Notes: a model not told the origin generated them from the letters alone. A DNA stretch of 64,000 nt from Brevundimonas sp. NIBR11 (GCF_027912535.1 NZ_CP115465.1:2212001-2276000); one strand, 5' to 3'; numbered from the stretch's first letter, positions 34,819 to 45,500 are shown. Numbers and translations are program-made.

Positions 34819-36284
34819 CCACGCTTCCCAAGACGGGTCTTTTCAAGACCCTTAGGCTTGCCCCCCTCCTGACCGCGTGCGCAGCCTCCGCCCTGCTGGC
34901 CGCCTGCGCGGTCGGGCCGAGGGCGCCCGACACCCCTCTCCCCCCCTCGGCGTCGGGCGCCTTCGTAAGTTCGCCTCTGGGCAGCGCCAACGGCGCGACC
35001 ACGACGGCGGAGGCGCGCAGCGACTGGTGGCGGCTCTATGCCGATCCCACGCTGGACGGCCTCATCGAACAGGCCTTCGCGCAGAACAACGAGCTGGAAG
35101 CCGCCGTCGCCAATCTTCGCGCCGTGCGGGCCAGCCTGTCGGAAGCACGCTCGGGTCTGTTGCCGTCGACGACCACGTCGGCCGCCGCGAGCCGCAGCCG
35201 GGCTTCGGCCGCCGTCACCCCCGGCGTTCCCGCCGGTGAAAACGCGCCCGAGATCGACACCTACGACGTCGGGCTCCAGGCCTCCTACGAGATCGACCTG
35301 TTCGGCCGGGTCGCCTCGACGATCCGCGCCGCCAACGCCGATGCGGACGCCCAGGCGGCCGCTCTGGACGTCATCCGCGTCTCGGTCGCCGCCGAAACCG
35401 CCCGCGCGTATGCTGACGCCTGTTCCGCCAACGCCCAGATCGCGGTCGCCGAACGCACCCTTGGTCTGCAGCAGTCGACCGCCGACCTGACCCAGCGTCT
35501 GCTGGAAGGCGGCGCCGGCACACGGCTGGACACCGCGCGCGCCCAGGCCGCCCTGGCCTCGACCCGCGCCCAGCTGCCGAGCCTTCGCGCCGCACGCGAC
35601 GGGGCTCTCTACCGTCTCGCCACCCTGACGGGCGTCACCCCGGCCGAGGCGTCGCAAGCCGCCCGGTCGTGCCAGCGTCCGCCCCAACTGTCGCAGCCGA
35701 TCCCGACCGGCGATGGTGCGGCCCTGCTGGCCCGCCGTCCCGACATCCGTCAGGCGGAGCGCGCCCTCGCCGGCGCCGCTGCCCGGGTCAACGTCGCCAC
35801 CGCCTCGCTCTTCCCGACCATCTCGCTGGGCGGATCGATCGGTTCGACGGCGCTGGAGGCCGGCGATCTCAGCGACGACACCTCCTATCGCTTCTCGTTC
35901 GGCCCGCTGATCAGCTGGAGCTTCCCCAACATCCTGGCGACCCGTGCCCGGATCGAGGCCGCCGACGCCCGCACCGACGCGGCGCTCGCGACCTTCGACC
36001 AGACGGTTCTGCTGGCTCTTCAGGAGACCGAGACGGCCCTGACGAACTACGCCAACGAACTGGACCGTCGCACGGCTCTCACAGAGGCGCGGGATCAGGC
36101 GGCCGACGCCGCCCGTCTGGCCCGCCTGCGACGCGACGCCGGCGCCGACAGCCTGTTCACTGTCCTGGACGCCCAGCGCACGGAAGCCGCCGCCGAGGCC
36201 GCCCTGGCCCAGTCGGACGCTCTGGTGACCACCTACCAGATCGCCCTGTTCAAGGCGCTGGCGGGCGGCTGGAACCAAGGCTGA
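34815..36284 (+). CDS. outer-membrane efflux channel lipoprotein (NodT/OprM type)
   Basis: A 489-residue TolC-family protein. The lipoprotein signal ends at LLAAC (Cys31), followed by CAVGPRAPDTPLPP, a typical NodT opening. It has two repeats of the OEP domain, with DWWRLYADPTLDGLIEQAFAQNNELEAAVA at the start of the first half, YEIDLFGRV, and the LARRPDIRQAERALAGAAARVNVATASLFPTISL segment starting the second. It forms the trimeric outer-membrane duct of the pump. The ATG overlaps the permease stop (ATGA). The frame is open far upstream in the permease gene but that is not coding. Confidence 0.95.
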   Translation: MTTLPKTGLFKTLRLAPLLTACAASALLAACAVGPRAPDTPLPPSASGAFVSSPLGSANGATTTAEARSDWWRLYADPTLDGLIEQAFAQNNELEAAVANLRAVRASLSEARSGLLPSTTTSAAASRSRASAAVTPGVPAGENAPEIDTYDVGLQASYEIDLFGRVASTIRAANADADAQAAALDVIRVSVAAETARAYADACSANAQIAVAERTLGLQQSTADLTQRLLEGGAGTRLDTARAQAALASTRAQLPSLRAARDGALYRLATLTGVTPAEASQAARSCQRPPQLSQPIPTGDGAALLARRPDIRQAERALAGAAARVNVATASLFPTISLGGSIGSTALEAGDLSDDTSYRFSFGPLISWSFPNILATRARIEAADARTDAALATFDQTVLLALQETETALTNYANELDRRTALTEARDQAADAARLARLRRDAGADSLFTVLDAQRTEAAAEAALAQSDALVTTYQIALFKALAGGWNQG

Positions 36285-36321
36285 CGACGCAATAATAATT
36301 GGCGATCTGCCCTCGATTTGG

Positions 36322-36352
36322 GTCATATCATGCTCTTGATGCATGATCTGAC
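36322..36352. promoter_or_regulatory. long inverted repeat between the RND operon and gltD
   Basis: GTCATATCATGC (36322-36333) and GCATGATCTGAC (36341-36352) are 12-base arms with one mismatch and a 7-base spacer. The right arm ends 19 bases before the predicted gltD -35 box. It could be a gltD operator or the 3' hairpin of the pump mRNA; there is no T-run. Confidence 0.5.
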
Positions 36353-36371
36353 CTCATCTTGGGGAAATCAT

Positions 36372-36401
36372 TTGCGCTGACGCCCGGTCACGGCTTTATA
36401 T
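36372..36401 (+). promoter_or_regulatory. predicted gltD promoter, possibly giving a leaderless mRNA
   Basis: TTGCGC (36372-36377) and TTTATAT (36395-36401) are 17 bases apart. A start seven bases beyond the -10 would fall on or next to the A of the gltD ATG (36408), and no ribosome site precedes that ATG. The GGCTTTATAT core is the same as in the ilv promoter. Confidence 0.5.
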
Positions 36402-36407
36402 GTTGCC

Positions 36408-37838
36408 ATGCAACAGAAAAGCCCGTCCGGACCCCAAGGGTTCGTCGTTCAACCGCGCCGCCTGCCCAAGGCGGAAGCGTCCGTGCGCGTGCAGGATTTC
36501 GGCGAGATCATCGTCAAACCGACCACGGAGAATGTCGAGGTCCAGGCCGGCCGCTGTACTGACTGCGGCGTGCCCTTCTGCCAGAACGCCTGCCCGCTGC
36601 AGAACAACATACCCGACTGGCTGGGTCTCTCCGCCGAGGACGAGATGCGCGAGGCCTGGCGCATCGCCTCGGCCACCTCGACCATGCCAGAGATCTGCGG
36701 CCGCATCTGTCCGCAGGATCGTCTGTGCGAAGGCTCCTGCACCCTGAATCAGTCCGGCTGGGAAGCCGTGACCATCGGCTCGGTCGAAGCCTTTATCGGC
36801 GACACCGCCTTCGATAACGGCTGGGTCGAGCCGATCCGCCCGCTGCATGAGCGCGGCCAGTCCGTCGGCATCGTCGGCGCGGGTCCCGCCGGCATGGCCG
36901 CCGCCGACCGCCTGCGCGAACAGGGCTATCAGGTCACCGTCTACGACCGCCATGACCGGCCGGGCGGCCTGCTGACCTACGGCATCCCCGGCTTCAAGCT
37001 GGCGAAGCGCGTCGTCCAGCGCCGCGTCGATCGTCTGATCGACGGCGGCGTCCAGTTCGTCACCCACTGCGACGTGGGCAAGGACGTGACCCTGGCCGAG
37101 CTGCGCGAGAAGCATGACGCCGTCCTCCTGGCGATGGGCGTCTATCAGGCCCGCGCGCTCCAGGCGCCCGGCGTCGGCCCCGGCTCGACCATCCCGGCGC
37201 TGGAGTTCCTGATCCACCAGAACCGCCGCGACCTCGGCGAGCAGGACAACGACACCTGGCACCACGCCAAGGGCCGCAACGTCGTCGTCATCGGCGGCGG
37301 CGACACGGCCATGGACTGCGTCCGCACCGCCATCCGTCAGGGCGCCGCCTCGGTCACCTGCCTCTATCGCCGCGACCGCGAGAACATGCCGGGCTCGGCC
37401 CGCGAGGTCGCCAACGCGGAAGAGGAAGGCGTCGTCTTCGAATGGCTGGGCTCGCCCAAGGCCCTGATGTCGCGCGATGGCTCGACCTCGGCCGTCCGCG
37501 CCGCCCGCATGACCCTGTCCGAGCCCGAGTTCGGCAAGCGCCGCGACATCGTCGCCGTGCCCGGCGGCGACTTCGACCTGCCCGCCGATATGGTGATCGA
37601 GGCCCTCGGCTTCCTGCCCGAAGCATTCGCCGCCCATCATGATGATCTGTCCGTGACCGAATGGGACACGGTCGCCGTCGCGCGCGGCGGCTTCGCCACC
37701 TCCCTGCCCGGCGTCTATGCGGCGGGCGACGCCGTCCGCGGCGCCTCCCTCGTCGTCTGGGCCGTCCGCGATGGTCAGGACGCCGCCGCCGAGATCGACC
37801 GCTACCTGCGCACCCAGACCCAAGAAGCCGCCGCATGA
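36408..37838 (+). CDS. gltD: glutamate synthase, small (beta) subunit
   Basis: A 476-residue FAD/NADPH protein. Two N-terminal iron-sulfur cysteine groups are visible (CTDCGVPFCQNACP and ICGRICPQDRLCEGSC), then the FAD motif GIVGAGPAGMAAADRL with HDRPGGLLTYGIP, and the NADPH motif VVVIGGGDTAMDC. AGDAVRGASLVVWA is the C-terminal FAD site. It passes electrons from NADPH to GltB for glutamate formation. Here gltD precedes gltB, the reverse of E. coli, and the genes overlap as ATGA. The start ATG has no upstream ribosome site, consistent with a leaderless message. Confidence 0.97.
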   Translation: MQQKSPSGPQGFVVQPRRLPKAEASVRVQDFGEIIVKPTTENVEVQAGRCTDCGVPFCQNACPLQNNIPDWLGLSAEDEMREAWRIASATSTMPEICGRICPQDRLCEGSCTLNQSGWEAVTIGSVEAFIGDTAFDNGWVEPIRPLHERGQSVGIVGAGPAGMAAADRLREQGYQVTVYDRHDRPGGLLTYGIPGFKLAKRVVQRRVDRLIDGGVQFVTHCDVGKDVTLAELREKHDAVLLAMGVYQARALQAPGVGPGSTIPALEFLIHQNRRDLGEQDNDTWHHAKGRNVVVIGGGDTAMDCVRTAIRQGAASVTCLYRRDRENMPGSAREVANAEEEGVVFEWLGSPKALMSRDGSTSAVRAARMTLSEPEFGKRRDIVAVPGGDFDLPADMVIEALGFLPEAFAAHHDDLSVTEWDTVAVARGGFATSLPGVYAAGDAVRGASLVVWAVRDGQDAAAEIDRYLRTQTQEAAA

Positions 37839-40800
37839 CCTGGCTGGACCAATATCAACGCGACCGCCAACGCCTGATCGACGCCGGCGCCTATGAGCCT
37901 TCCTCGGAGAAGGACGCCTGTGGTGTGGGCCTCGTCGCCGCCATCGACGGCAAGCCGCGCCGCGAGGTGGTGGTCCACGCCATCCAGTCTCTGAAGAACG
38001 TCGCCCACCGCGGCGCGGTCGATCCCGACGGCCTGTCGGGCGACGGCGCCGGCCTGATGGTCGAGGCGCCCCAGGCCTTCTTCGCCGAACAGGTGCGGAT
38101 GATCGGCCAGACCCTGCGTCCTGGCCCCATCGCCATCGGCCAGATCTTCCTGCCGCGCACCGACCTGGGCGCCCAGGACCGCGCCCGCGCCATCGTCGAG
38201 ACCGAAGTCCTGCGCGCCGGGTTCACCATCTACGGCTGGCGCCAGACGCCGATCGACCTCGCCGTCGTCGGCTCCAAAGCCGACGCCACCCGGCCCGAGA
38301 TCGAACAGATCATGCTGGCCGTCCCCGCCGACCTGGCCGATGACGGCGAGACGCTGGAGCGCGAACTCTACCTGATCCGCCGCCGCATCGAGAGCGCGGT
38401 CGCGGCCGAAGCCGTGCCCGGCTTCTACATCTGCTCCCTGTCCGCGCGGTCGCTGATCTACAAGGGCATGGTCCGCGCCGAGCTGCTGGATCAGCTCTAT
38501 CCCGACCTTCTGGATCCGACCTTCCAGTCAGCCTACGCCATCTTCCACCAGCGCTATTCGACCAACACCTTCCCCGAATGGCGGCTGGCCCAGCCGTTCC
38601 GGATGCTGGCCCACAACGGCGAGATCAACACGCTGAAGGGCAACCTGAACTGGATGCGGTCGCACGAAATCCGCATGACGGCCCAGGCCTTCGGCGACCA
38701 CGACGAGGCCGTGAAGCCGGTCGTCCAGGCGGGGGGGTCCGACTCGGCCGCTCTCGACAACGTCTTCGAGGTCCTGGTTCGCGCCGGTCGCCCCGCCCCC
38801 ATGGCCAAGGCCCTGCTGATCCCCGAGGCCTGGGCCCGCGACGAAGGCTTGATGAAGGCCGAGCACCGCGCGCTCTACGCCTACTGCAACGCAGTGATGG
38901 AGCCGTGGGACGGTCCGGCCGCCATCTGCGCCACCGACGGCCGCTGGATCGTCTGCGGCAAGGATCGCAACGGCCTGCGTCCCCTGCGCGCCATGGAGAC
39001 TCACGACGGCCTGCTGCTTGCCGGCTCGGAAGCCGGTCTGGCCGGACTGCCGGAAAGCCGCATCAAGCGCCGCCTGCCCATCGGTCCCGGCCGCATGATC
39101 GTCGCCGATCTACAGACCGGCGTCCTGCTGGACGAGGCCGAGGCGATCGACGCCCTGGCCGCCGACCACCCGTATACGGAATGGCTGGAGAACATGGTCG
39201 ACCTGGAGCCGATCATCGGCCCCGGGCCGGAGCCGCGCGCCGCGACCGGGGAGGCCCTGACCCGTCGCCAGATCGCCGCCGGCTTCAGTCGCGAAGACCT
39301 CGACCTGCTGCTCGATCCGATGATCAAGGACGGCAAGGAAGCGGTCGGGTCCATGGGCGACGACACCCCGCCAGCCGTGCTCTCGGACCTGCCCCGACCG
39401 CTGGCCCACTACTTCCGCCAGAACTTCTCACAGGTCACCAACCCGCCCATCGACCCCCTGCGTGAAGCGGGCGCGATGAGCCTGAAGACCCGATTCAAGA
39501 ACCTCGGCAACATCCTCGCCGAGGAAGAGGCCCAGACGAACGTCTTCGTCCTCGACAGCCCCGTCCTGACCACCGGCATGTACGAGCGGATGCTCGACGT
39601 CGTCGGCGCCGGCTCGACCGTCGTGATCGACTGTTCCTACCCTCTCCCCGCCGAGAGCGACCGTCCCGGTGCCGGCCTGCGCGCCGCGCTGGACCGGATC
39701 AAGGATGAGGTCGAGGCCGCCGTGCATGGCGGCTCAAGTCTCGTGGTTCTGACTGACGAGCGCGCTTCAGAAGGGCGTCTCGCCGTCCCGATGATCCTGG
39801 CCACAGCCGGGGCGAACGGACGCCTGACCGACAAAGGCCTCCGCAGCTTCGTCTCCATCGTCGTCCGCTCGTCGGAGGTGCTGGACCCGCACGGCTTCGC
39901 CGTCTTGGTCGGCGTCGGCGCCACCGCCATCAACCCGTGGCTGGCGCAGGAGATGTTCCAGGAGCGTCTGGATCGCGGGGCCTATCCTGGTCTGGCGCTG
40001 CGCGACGCCTGTCTGAACTACAAGGCCGCGCTCGAGGCCGGGCTGATGAAGACGCTCGCCCGCAAGGGCATCAGCGTCATCTCCGCCTATCGCGGCGGCT
40101 GCGAGTTCGAGGTCCTGGGCCTGTCGCGCGCCGTCACGGCCGAGTTCTTCCCGGGCGCCCCGTCGCGCATCTCGGGCATCGGCTTGGCCGGTCTGGAGCG
40201 GGCCGCCCTGCAGCGCCACGCCCAGGCCTGGACCGAGGCGACGCCCTCCCCCGCCGTCGGCGGCTTCTTCCGCATCCGCGCGGGACAGGAGGCCCACGCG
40301 CACGACGCCAAGACGATCCACCTGCTGCAGGACGCCTGCAATCGCGGCGACTACAAGCGCTTCAAGCAGTACTCCGAGGCCGTCCGCGAACAGCCCGACA
40401 ACGCCCCGCGCGACCTGCTCGACTGGCGCGAGGGCCTCAAGCCAGTCCCGGTCTCCGAGGTCGAATCCGTTTCGGATATCCGCAAGCGGTTCCTGACCCC
40501 GGGCATGTCGCTGGGCGCCCTGTCGCCCGAGGCGCACGGGGTCCTCAACGTCGCCATGAACCGCATCGGCGCCCGCTCGGTGTCAGGCGAGGGCGGCGAG
40601 GATCCGGAGCGCTACGCCACCCGCCCGGACGGCGACAACATGAACTCGGCGGTCAAGCAAATCGCCTCGGGCCGCTTCGGCGTCACCGCCGAATATCTGA
40701 ACCAGTGCCGCGAGATCGAGATCAAGGTCGCACAGGGCGCCAAGCCCGGCGAGGGCGGCCAGCTGCCCGGCTTCAAGGTCACCGAGTTCATCGCCAGGAT

Positions 40801-42346
40801 GCGTCACTCGACACCCGGCCAGACCCTGATCTCGCCCCCGCCGCACCACGACATCTATTCGATCGAGGACCTGGCCCAGCTCATCTACGACCTGAAGTCG
40901 ATCAACCCCGACTGCCGCGTCACCGTGAAACTGGTCTCCGCCTCGGGCATCGGCGCCATCGCTTCGGGCGTCGCCAAGGCGAAGGCCGACGCCATCCTGA
41001 TCGCGGGTCACAACGGCGGCACGGGCGCCTCGCCCCAGTCGTCGATCAAGCACGCCGGCCTGCCGTGGGAGATCGGTCTGGCAGAGACCCATCAGGTGCT
41101 CAGCCTCAACAATCTGCGCAGCCATGTCGTGGTCCGCGCCGACGGCGGCATGCGGACGGGCCGCGACATCGTCATCGCCGCCATCCTGGGCGCCGAGGAG
41201 TTCAACATCGGCACGGCCAGCCTGATCGCCATGGGCTGTCTGATGGTGCGCCAGTGCCATTCCAACACCTGCCCGGTCGGCGTCTGCTCCCAGGACGAAC
41301 GGCTGCGCGAGAAATTCACCGGCACGGCCGACAAGGTCGTGAACCTGTTCAGCTTCATCGCCGAGGAAGTCCGCGAATACCTGGCCATGCTGGGCGCCCG
41401 CAGTATCGACGAGATCGTCGGCCGAACCGACCTGCTGCGTCAGGTCCGTCGCGGCGGCTCGCACCTGGACGACCTCGACCTCAACCCGCTGCTGGTCCGC
41501 GTCGAGGCGGCCGAGAAGAAGCTGTGGGCCGAGAAGGGCCGCGCCGAGGTGCCGCCGACGCTGGACACCCGCGTCCTGAACGACGCCTGGGCCTTCCTGG
41601 ATCGCGGCCAGACCTCGGAGCTGGCCTATCCGATCTCCAACGTCATGCGCACCATCGGCGCCGGCATCTCCTCGGCCATCGTGCGCCGCTGGGGCCCGAC
41701 CGGTCCGACCGGCGTCCTGACGCTGAAGCTGAACGGCTCGGCGGGCCAGTCCTTCGGCGCCTTCGGCGCCAAGGGTCTGAAGCTCGAACTGACCGGAGAG
41801 GCCAACGACTATGTCGGCAAGGGCCTGTCCGGCGCCGACATCGTGGTCAAGCCGATCGAGTGGCGCGAGCACCAGCCCGCCATCGGCAACACGACGCTCT
41901 ACGGCGCCACCTCCGGCCGACTGTTCGTCGCCGGCTCGGCGGGCGAGCGCTTCGCGGTGCGGAACTCGGGCGCCCAGGCCGTGGTCGAGGGCGCCGGCGC
42001 CCACGCCTGCGAATACATGACCGGCGGCCGCGTCGCGATCCTGGGTCCGGTCGGCTGGAACCTGGCCGCCGGCATGTCGGGCGGCGAGCTATTCGTGCTG
42101 GACGAGGCAGGCCGCACGGGTCTGGCGCTGAACGGCGACCTGGCCTCCTTCGCCCCGATCAAGGCGGCGGCCGGCGAGCGTCTGAAAGCTCTGATCGAGG
42201 CCCATCTGGCCGCGACCGGATCGCCGCTCGCGCGTCGTCTGCTGGGATCATGGGGCGACAGCCTCAAACGGTTCGTGCGCATCGTCCCGACCCCGGTCGC
42301 CGAGGCAGAGCGTCAGGTCGACGCCGGAGAAGCGGTGCCGGCCTAA
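37835..42346 (+). CDS. gltB: glutamate synthase, large (alpha) subunit
   Basis: A 1,503-residue protein of normal GltB length. A short propeptide precedes the N-terminal amidotransferase Cys29 (DACGVGLVAAIDG). The glutaminase domain has FAIFHQRYSTNTFP-like YSTNTFPEWRLAQPFRMLAHNGEIN in two parts. The FMN-binding synthase domain includes GEGGQLPGFKVTEFIARMRHS and SPPPHHDIYSIEDLAQLI. The 3Fe-4S cluster cysteines are in MVRQCHSNTCPVGVCSQD, and the C-terminal GXGXG helix domain has repeated Gly motifs such as GERFAVRNSGA. It converts glutamine and 2-oxoglutarate to two glutamates. The start overlaps the gltD stop. A palindromic intergenic element follows. Confidence 0.97.
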   Translation: MTWLDQYQRDRQRLIDAGAYEPSSEKDACGVGLVAAIDGKPRREVVVHAIQSLKNVAHRGAVDPDGLSGDGAGLMVEAPQAFFAEQVRMIGQTLRPGPIAIGQIFLPRTDLGAQDRARAIVETEVLRAGFTIYGWRQTPIDLAVVGSKADATRPEIEQIMLAVPADLADDGETLERELYLIRRRIESAVAAEAVPGFYICSLSARSLIYKGMVRAELLDQLYPDLLDPTFQSAYAIFHQRYSTNTFPEWRLAQPFRMLAHNGEINTLKGNLNWMRSHEIRMTAQAFGDHDEAVKPVVQAGGSDSAALDNVFEVLVRAGRPAPMAKALLIPEAWARDEGLMKAEHRALYAYCNAVMEPWDGPAAICATDGRWIVCGKDRNGLRPLRAMETHDGLLLAGSEAGLAGLPESRIKRRLPIGPGRMIVADLQTGVLLDEAEAIDALAADHPYTEWLENMVDLEPIIGPGPEPRAATGEALTRRQIAAGFSREDLDLLLDPMIKDGKEAVGSMGDDTPPAVLSDLPRPLAHYFRQNFSQVTNPPIDPLREAGAMSLKTRFKNLGNILAEEEAQTNVFVLDSPVLTTGMYERMLDVVGAGSTVVIDCSYPLPAESDRPGAGLRAALDRIKDEVEAAVHGGSSLVVLTDERASEGRLAVPMILATAGANGRLTDKGLRSFVSIVVRSSEVLDPHGFAVLVGVGATAINPWLAQEMFQERLDRGAYPGLALRDACLNYKAALEAGLMKTLARKGISVISAYRGGCEFEVLGLSRAVTAEFFPGAPSRISGIGLAGLERAALQRHAQAWTEATPSPAVGGFFRIRAGQEAHAHDAKTIHLLQDACNRGDYKRFKQYSEAVREQPDNAPRDLLDWREGLKPVPVSEVESVSDIRKRFLTPGMSLGALSPEAHGVLNVAMNRIGARSVSGEGGEDPERYATRPDGDNMNSAVKQIASGRFGVTAEYLNQCREIEIKVAQGAKPGEGGQLPGFKVTEFIARMRHSTPGQTLISPPPHHDIYSIEDLAQLIYDLKSINPDCRVTVKLVSASGIGAIASGVAKAKADAILIAGHNGGTGASPQSSIKHAGLPWEIGLAETHQVLSLNNLRSHVVVRADGGMRTGRDIVIAAILGAEEFNIGTASLIAMGCLMVRQCHSNTCPVGVCSQDERLREKFTGTADKVVNLFSFIAEEVREYLAMLGARSIDEIVGRTDLLRQVRRGGSHLDDLDLNPLLVRVEAAEKKLWAEKGRAEVPPTLDTRVLNDAWAFLDRGQTSELAYPISNVMRTIGAGISSAIVRRWGPTGPTGVLTLKLNGSAGQSFGAFGAKGLKLELTGEANDYVGKGLSGADIVVKPIEWREHQPAIGNTTLYGATSGRLFVAGSAGERFAVRNSGAQAVVEGAGAHACEYMTGGRVAILGPVGWNLAAGMSGGELFVLDEAGRTGLALNGDLASFAPIKAAAGERLKALIEAHLAATGSPLARRLLGSWGDSLKRFVRIVPTPVAEAERQVDAGEAVPA

Positions 42347-42366
42347 GAGGATCGCGTCCCTCTTCC

Positions 42367-42524
42367 CTTGCGGGAGAGGGTGAGGCCGCAGAGCGCAGCG
42401 ATCCGCCTTGGTTGAAAGGGTGCGGGGTTTCGCTGCCCTCACCCGTCAAGCCGGTGTGACCCTTCCCCCGACCGCGCCAGAACGGATGCTTGCGCATCCG
42501 TGCGCGGGCTCTCTCTCCCGCAAG
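42367..42524. repeat. intergenic palindromic element between gltB and the ABC-M1 gene
   Basis: In the 195-base convergent gap, CTTGCGGGAGAG (42367-42378) is repeated exactly inverted as CTCTCCCGCAAG (42513-42524). Inside is a perfect hairpin, CGGATGC-TTGC-GCATCCG (42483-42500). The ends look like the CTCTCCC-type dispersed repeats common between genes in this group, and they may also act as terminators for both converging genes. No ORF of note lies within. Confidence 0.65.
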
Positions 42525-42541
42525 GGGAGAGGGGCGCAATC

Positions 42542-45500
42542 TCAATCCACCTTCCGCACGTTGTCGTCGGAGTTGCGGTCGATCCACTTGTTGTACGGAT
42601 CGGCCCCCGCGAAGGCGGGCTTCTCCGCCGTGGTGAAGCGGAAGGTCTGCGTTCCCGACCGCAGGGGACGGCGCTCGAACAACAGGACGTTCGAGGCGTC
42701 GAACGCGCCCTTGCCTGGCTCGGCCGAGAACAGGCCGATGTCGAAGGTCTCGTTCAGCGGGCTCTCGGTCTCTTCTCCCTTGCCATCGGCATAGAGCTTG
42801 CGCGCCTCGACCGTGACGATGACGTCCCAGCGGCCGTCGCGGCGGCGGGTCGCCGTCGCCTCGGTCGTCTTGACGTCATACAGGGTGATCTTCTCGAACA
42901 GGTCGGTGATCAGGGCCTGTTTGTCGGCGGGCGCATTGGCCCGGAACAGAGCGATCAGATCCGTCGAGCGCGGATAAGGCGCAGACTTGAAAGCATGGGC
43001 GGCCAGGAACTGGGACAGGGCCCGGTTCACGTTCGCCTCACCGATCTGGTCGGCCAGCAGGTACATGACCACCGCGCCCTTGCGATAGTGGATGTACTGC
43101 TGGTTCTCCATCCGGTTCAGCGGCAGTTCTTCGATCAGCTCCGTCCCGCGCGAGCGCAGATACCGGTCCAGCTCGAACTTCAGGAAGCGCCGGATCTTGT
43201 CGGGTCCGTACATCTCCCTCATCACCATCAGGGCCGAGTACTGGGCGAGCGTCTCGGACATAAGGGTCGCGCCCTGCATGTTCGCCCCCACGACCTGGTG
43301 CGCCCACCATTGGTGCGCGAACTCGTGCGCCCCGATGTAGGTGACGTAGTCGATCTTGGTCTCGTCTCGCAGGTCGGCGATAAAGCCGAGGTTCTCGGAC
43401 CAGGCGAAGGTGTTCGGCATCGACTGGGCGAAGGAACCGTAGGGGAACTCGCTGATCCGGGCCTGACGGAACTGGTAGGGCGAGAAGTTCGCCTGGAAGT
43501 AGTCGAGCGAATTCTCCAGCGCCGTCATCATGCGCGGGACGTTGCGGCCGTGCTGCTCGTCGTAGAAGACCACCATCTCCACGCCGTTGTGCATCTGGCG
43601 CGCGATCTCGTAGCGCATGGACTGAACCGAGAGGAAATAGAGCACCGGGCTCTCGGTCACGAACCGGACGGTCCGGCGACCATTGGCCGTCGTGTCGCTG
43701 CGGACCTGACCCGGCGCCAGCGGCGTCTGGTCGGCGTCGGTGGTGACGGTGACGTCGGCGGTGACCCAGTCGGCGCCGATGTAGTTGCGGCCCGTCGCGG
43801 TCATGTCCTCCAGCTTGGCGGGACGCAGTTCGGCCGGCAGGCCGTGCTTGCGACGCTTGGACCGGTCCTGGAGCAGGCCGTTGGAGCGATCCATTCCGAT
43901 CAGCGGCGCGAACTCCATGTTATTCACGAAGGTGCCGTTGTCGACCAGCCGGGTGGTGTTGCCGCTGTTCTTGAAACCGCGCTGTTCCAGCACGGTGTCA
44001 AAGCTGACGGTGCGCCGCTCGCCCGGCGCCATCGGCGTGTCGAAGCGATAGATGCGGTAGTCGAACTCAGGCCACTCGCGCACCATCCGCGCGCCCTGGA
44101 CGGCCAGGGCCTTCATCTTCAGCTCGTCGTTCCAGCGCAGGTGCATTTCCGACAGCGGCGCGCCGGTGCGGTTCTCGACTACATAGGTCCCGGTCGTCTC
44201 CAGGCGCGGCGCATGCGGGTGCAGGTCGAGGTTCAGCTTCACATCGACCAAGGTCGGCTGTGGCGTGGTCTCGAAGCGCAGCAGGGTCTTCTCATATTCG
44301 GCCTGCAGCTTCTCTTGGTCGCCCTGGCTGCGGTACTCGTTCCAGACGTTGGTGTTGGTGTAGATAAAGGCGCCCAGGCCGATGAAGGCGACCAGGGCAA
44401 GCCCGCCGACGACTCCCGCCGGTCCGATCAACCGATGCGGCAGACGCTTGAGGCGCGGCATTAGACGGGTCTCGGTCCCGCGCCGCCACAGGGCGTAGCC
44501 AAGGACCAGCAGGATGACGGCGCCCGCAGCCCAGTAGCCGTCGGTCCAGGCCGCGAAACCGGCGAAATCACCCCGCCCGTTGATGTCCGACAAGGGACCG
44601 CTGATGCCGCCGCCGTAGCGATACAGCACATGGTCGAAGCCCATGTTCCGGGCCACGATCGTGGAGATCATATAGACCACCATGATCGCCCAGCCGACGA
44701 ACTTGTTGGGCGCCAGCGACTGCACGAAGATGGCCAGCACCGCCAGGATCGCGAAGTTGATCGTCTGCGGAATGACGTACCAGAACAGGTATTTATCGAA
44801 CTCGAAGTTCGTATAGCCCTTGAAGGTCTGGACCGCGACGCCGGCCACGACGCCGGCGATCGAGATCGACGCCAGCACCAGGATCAGGGCGAAGGTCTTG
44901 GGAATCAGGAAGGTCCAGTCGGGCGTCGACGAGGCGTCGATGATCTCGTGCACCTTGCGCTCGCGATCACGCCAGACCAGCTCGCCCGAGTAATAGATCG
45001 CCACGATCATCGCGATCAGGCCGAATGGCAGGGAGTCGATGACCACGCGGGTGACCAGCAGAACCGGCGCGCCATAGATCTCGCCGATGACCAGAAGGGT
45101 GGTGACCGCGAAGGCGAAGCCCAGCAGGATCAGGACGACATAGGCCGGGCTCTTGAAGACCAGGCTGGTCTCGAAGGCCGTGCGCGAGGCCAACCGGGTC
45201 CAGCCGGCGGCGAATCCTTCGGTCGGGGATGGCAACGTCCGGTTGGTCGGGGCGACGGCCGGGGCGGCTTCCGCGAGCTTCCTTAGCTTGTCGGTCTTGC
45301 CGGCCTTGGCGCCGCGAATGGAGGGGCGATAGAGCGCATAGGCCGCGCCGAGGATGGCGACGCTGATGCCCAGCCACAGCAGTCGGTTCCACAGGAAGAC
45401 GCCTTCCAACGGCACGTTCTGACTGTTCTTCTCGAAGGCCGTCCAATATTTGGTGACAAGGCCGAATGCGGCGGCGCCGAAGGGCTCGCCCCAGGCCATG

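Noticed and set aside
39937..42459. An 840-codon plus-strand frame overlapping gltB
   Set aside because: It is out of frame with gltB, is Arg/Gly/Pro-rich and low in hydrophobic residues. gltB covers the same DNA with every family motif.
42347..42541. A riboswitch or small gene in the gltB/ABC-M1 gap
   Set aside because: The gap is between convergent genes and is fully explained by inverted repeats; no start with a ribosome site and no known aptamer pattern was recognised.
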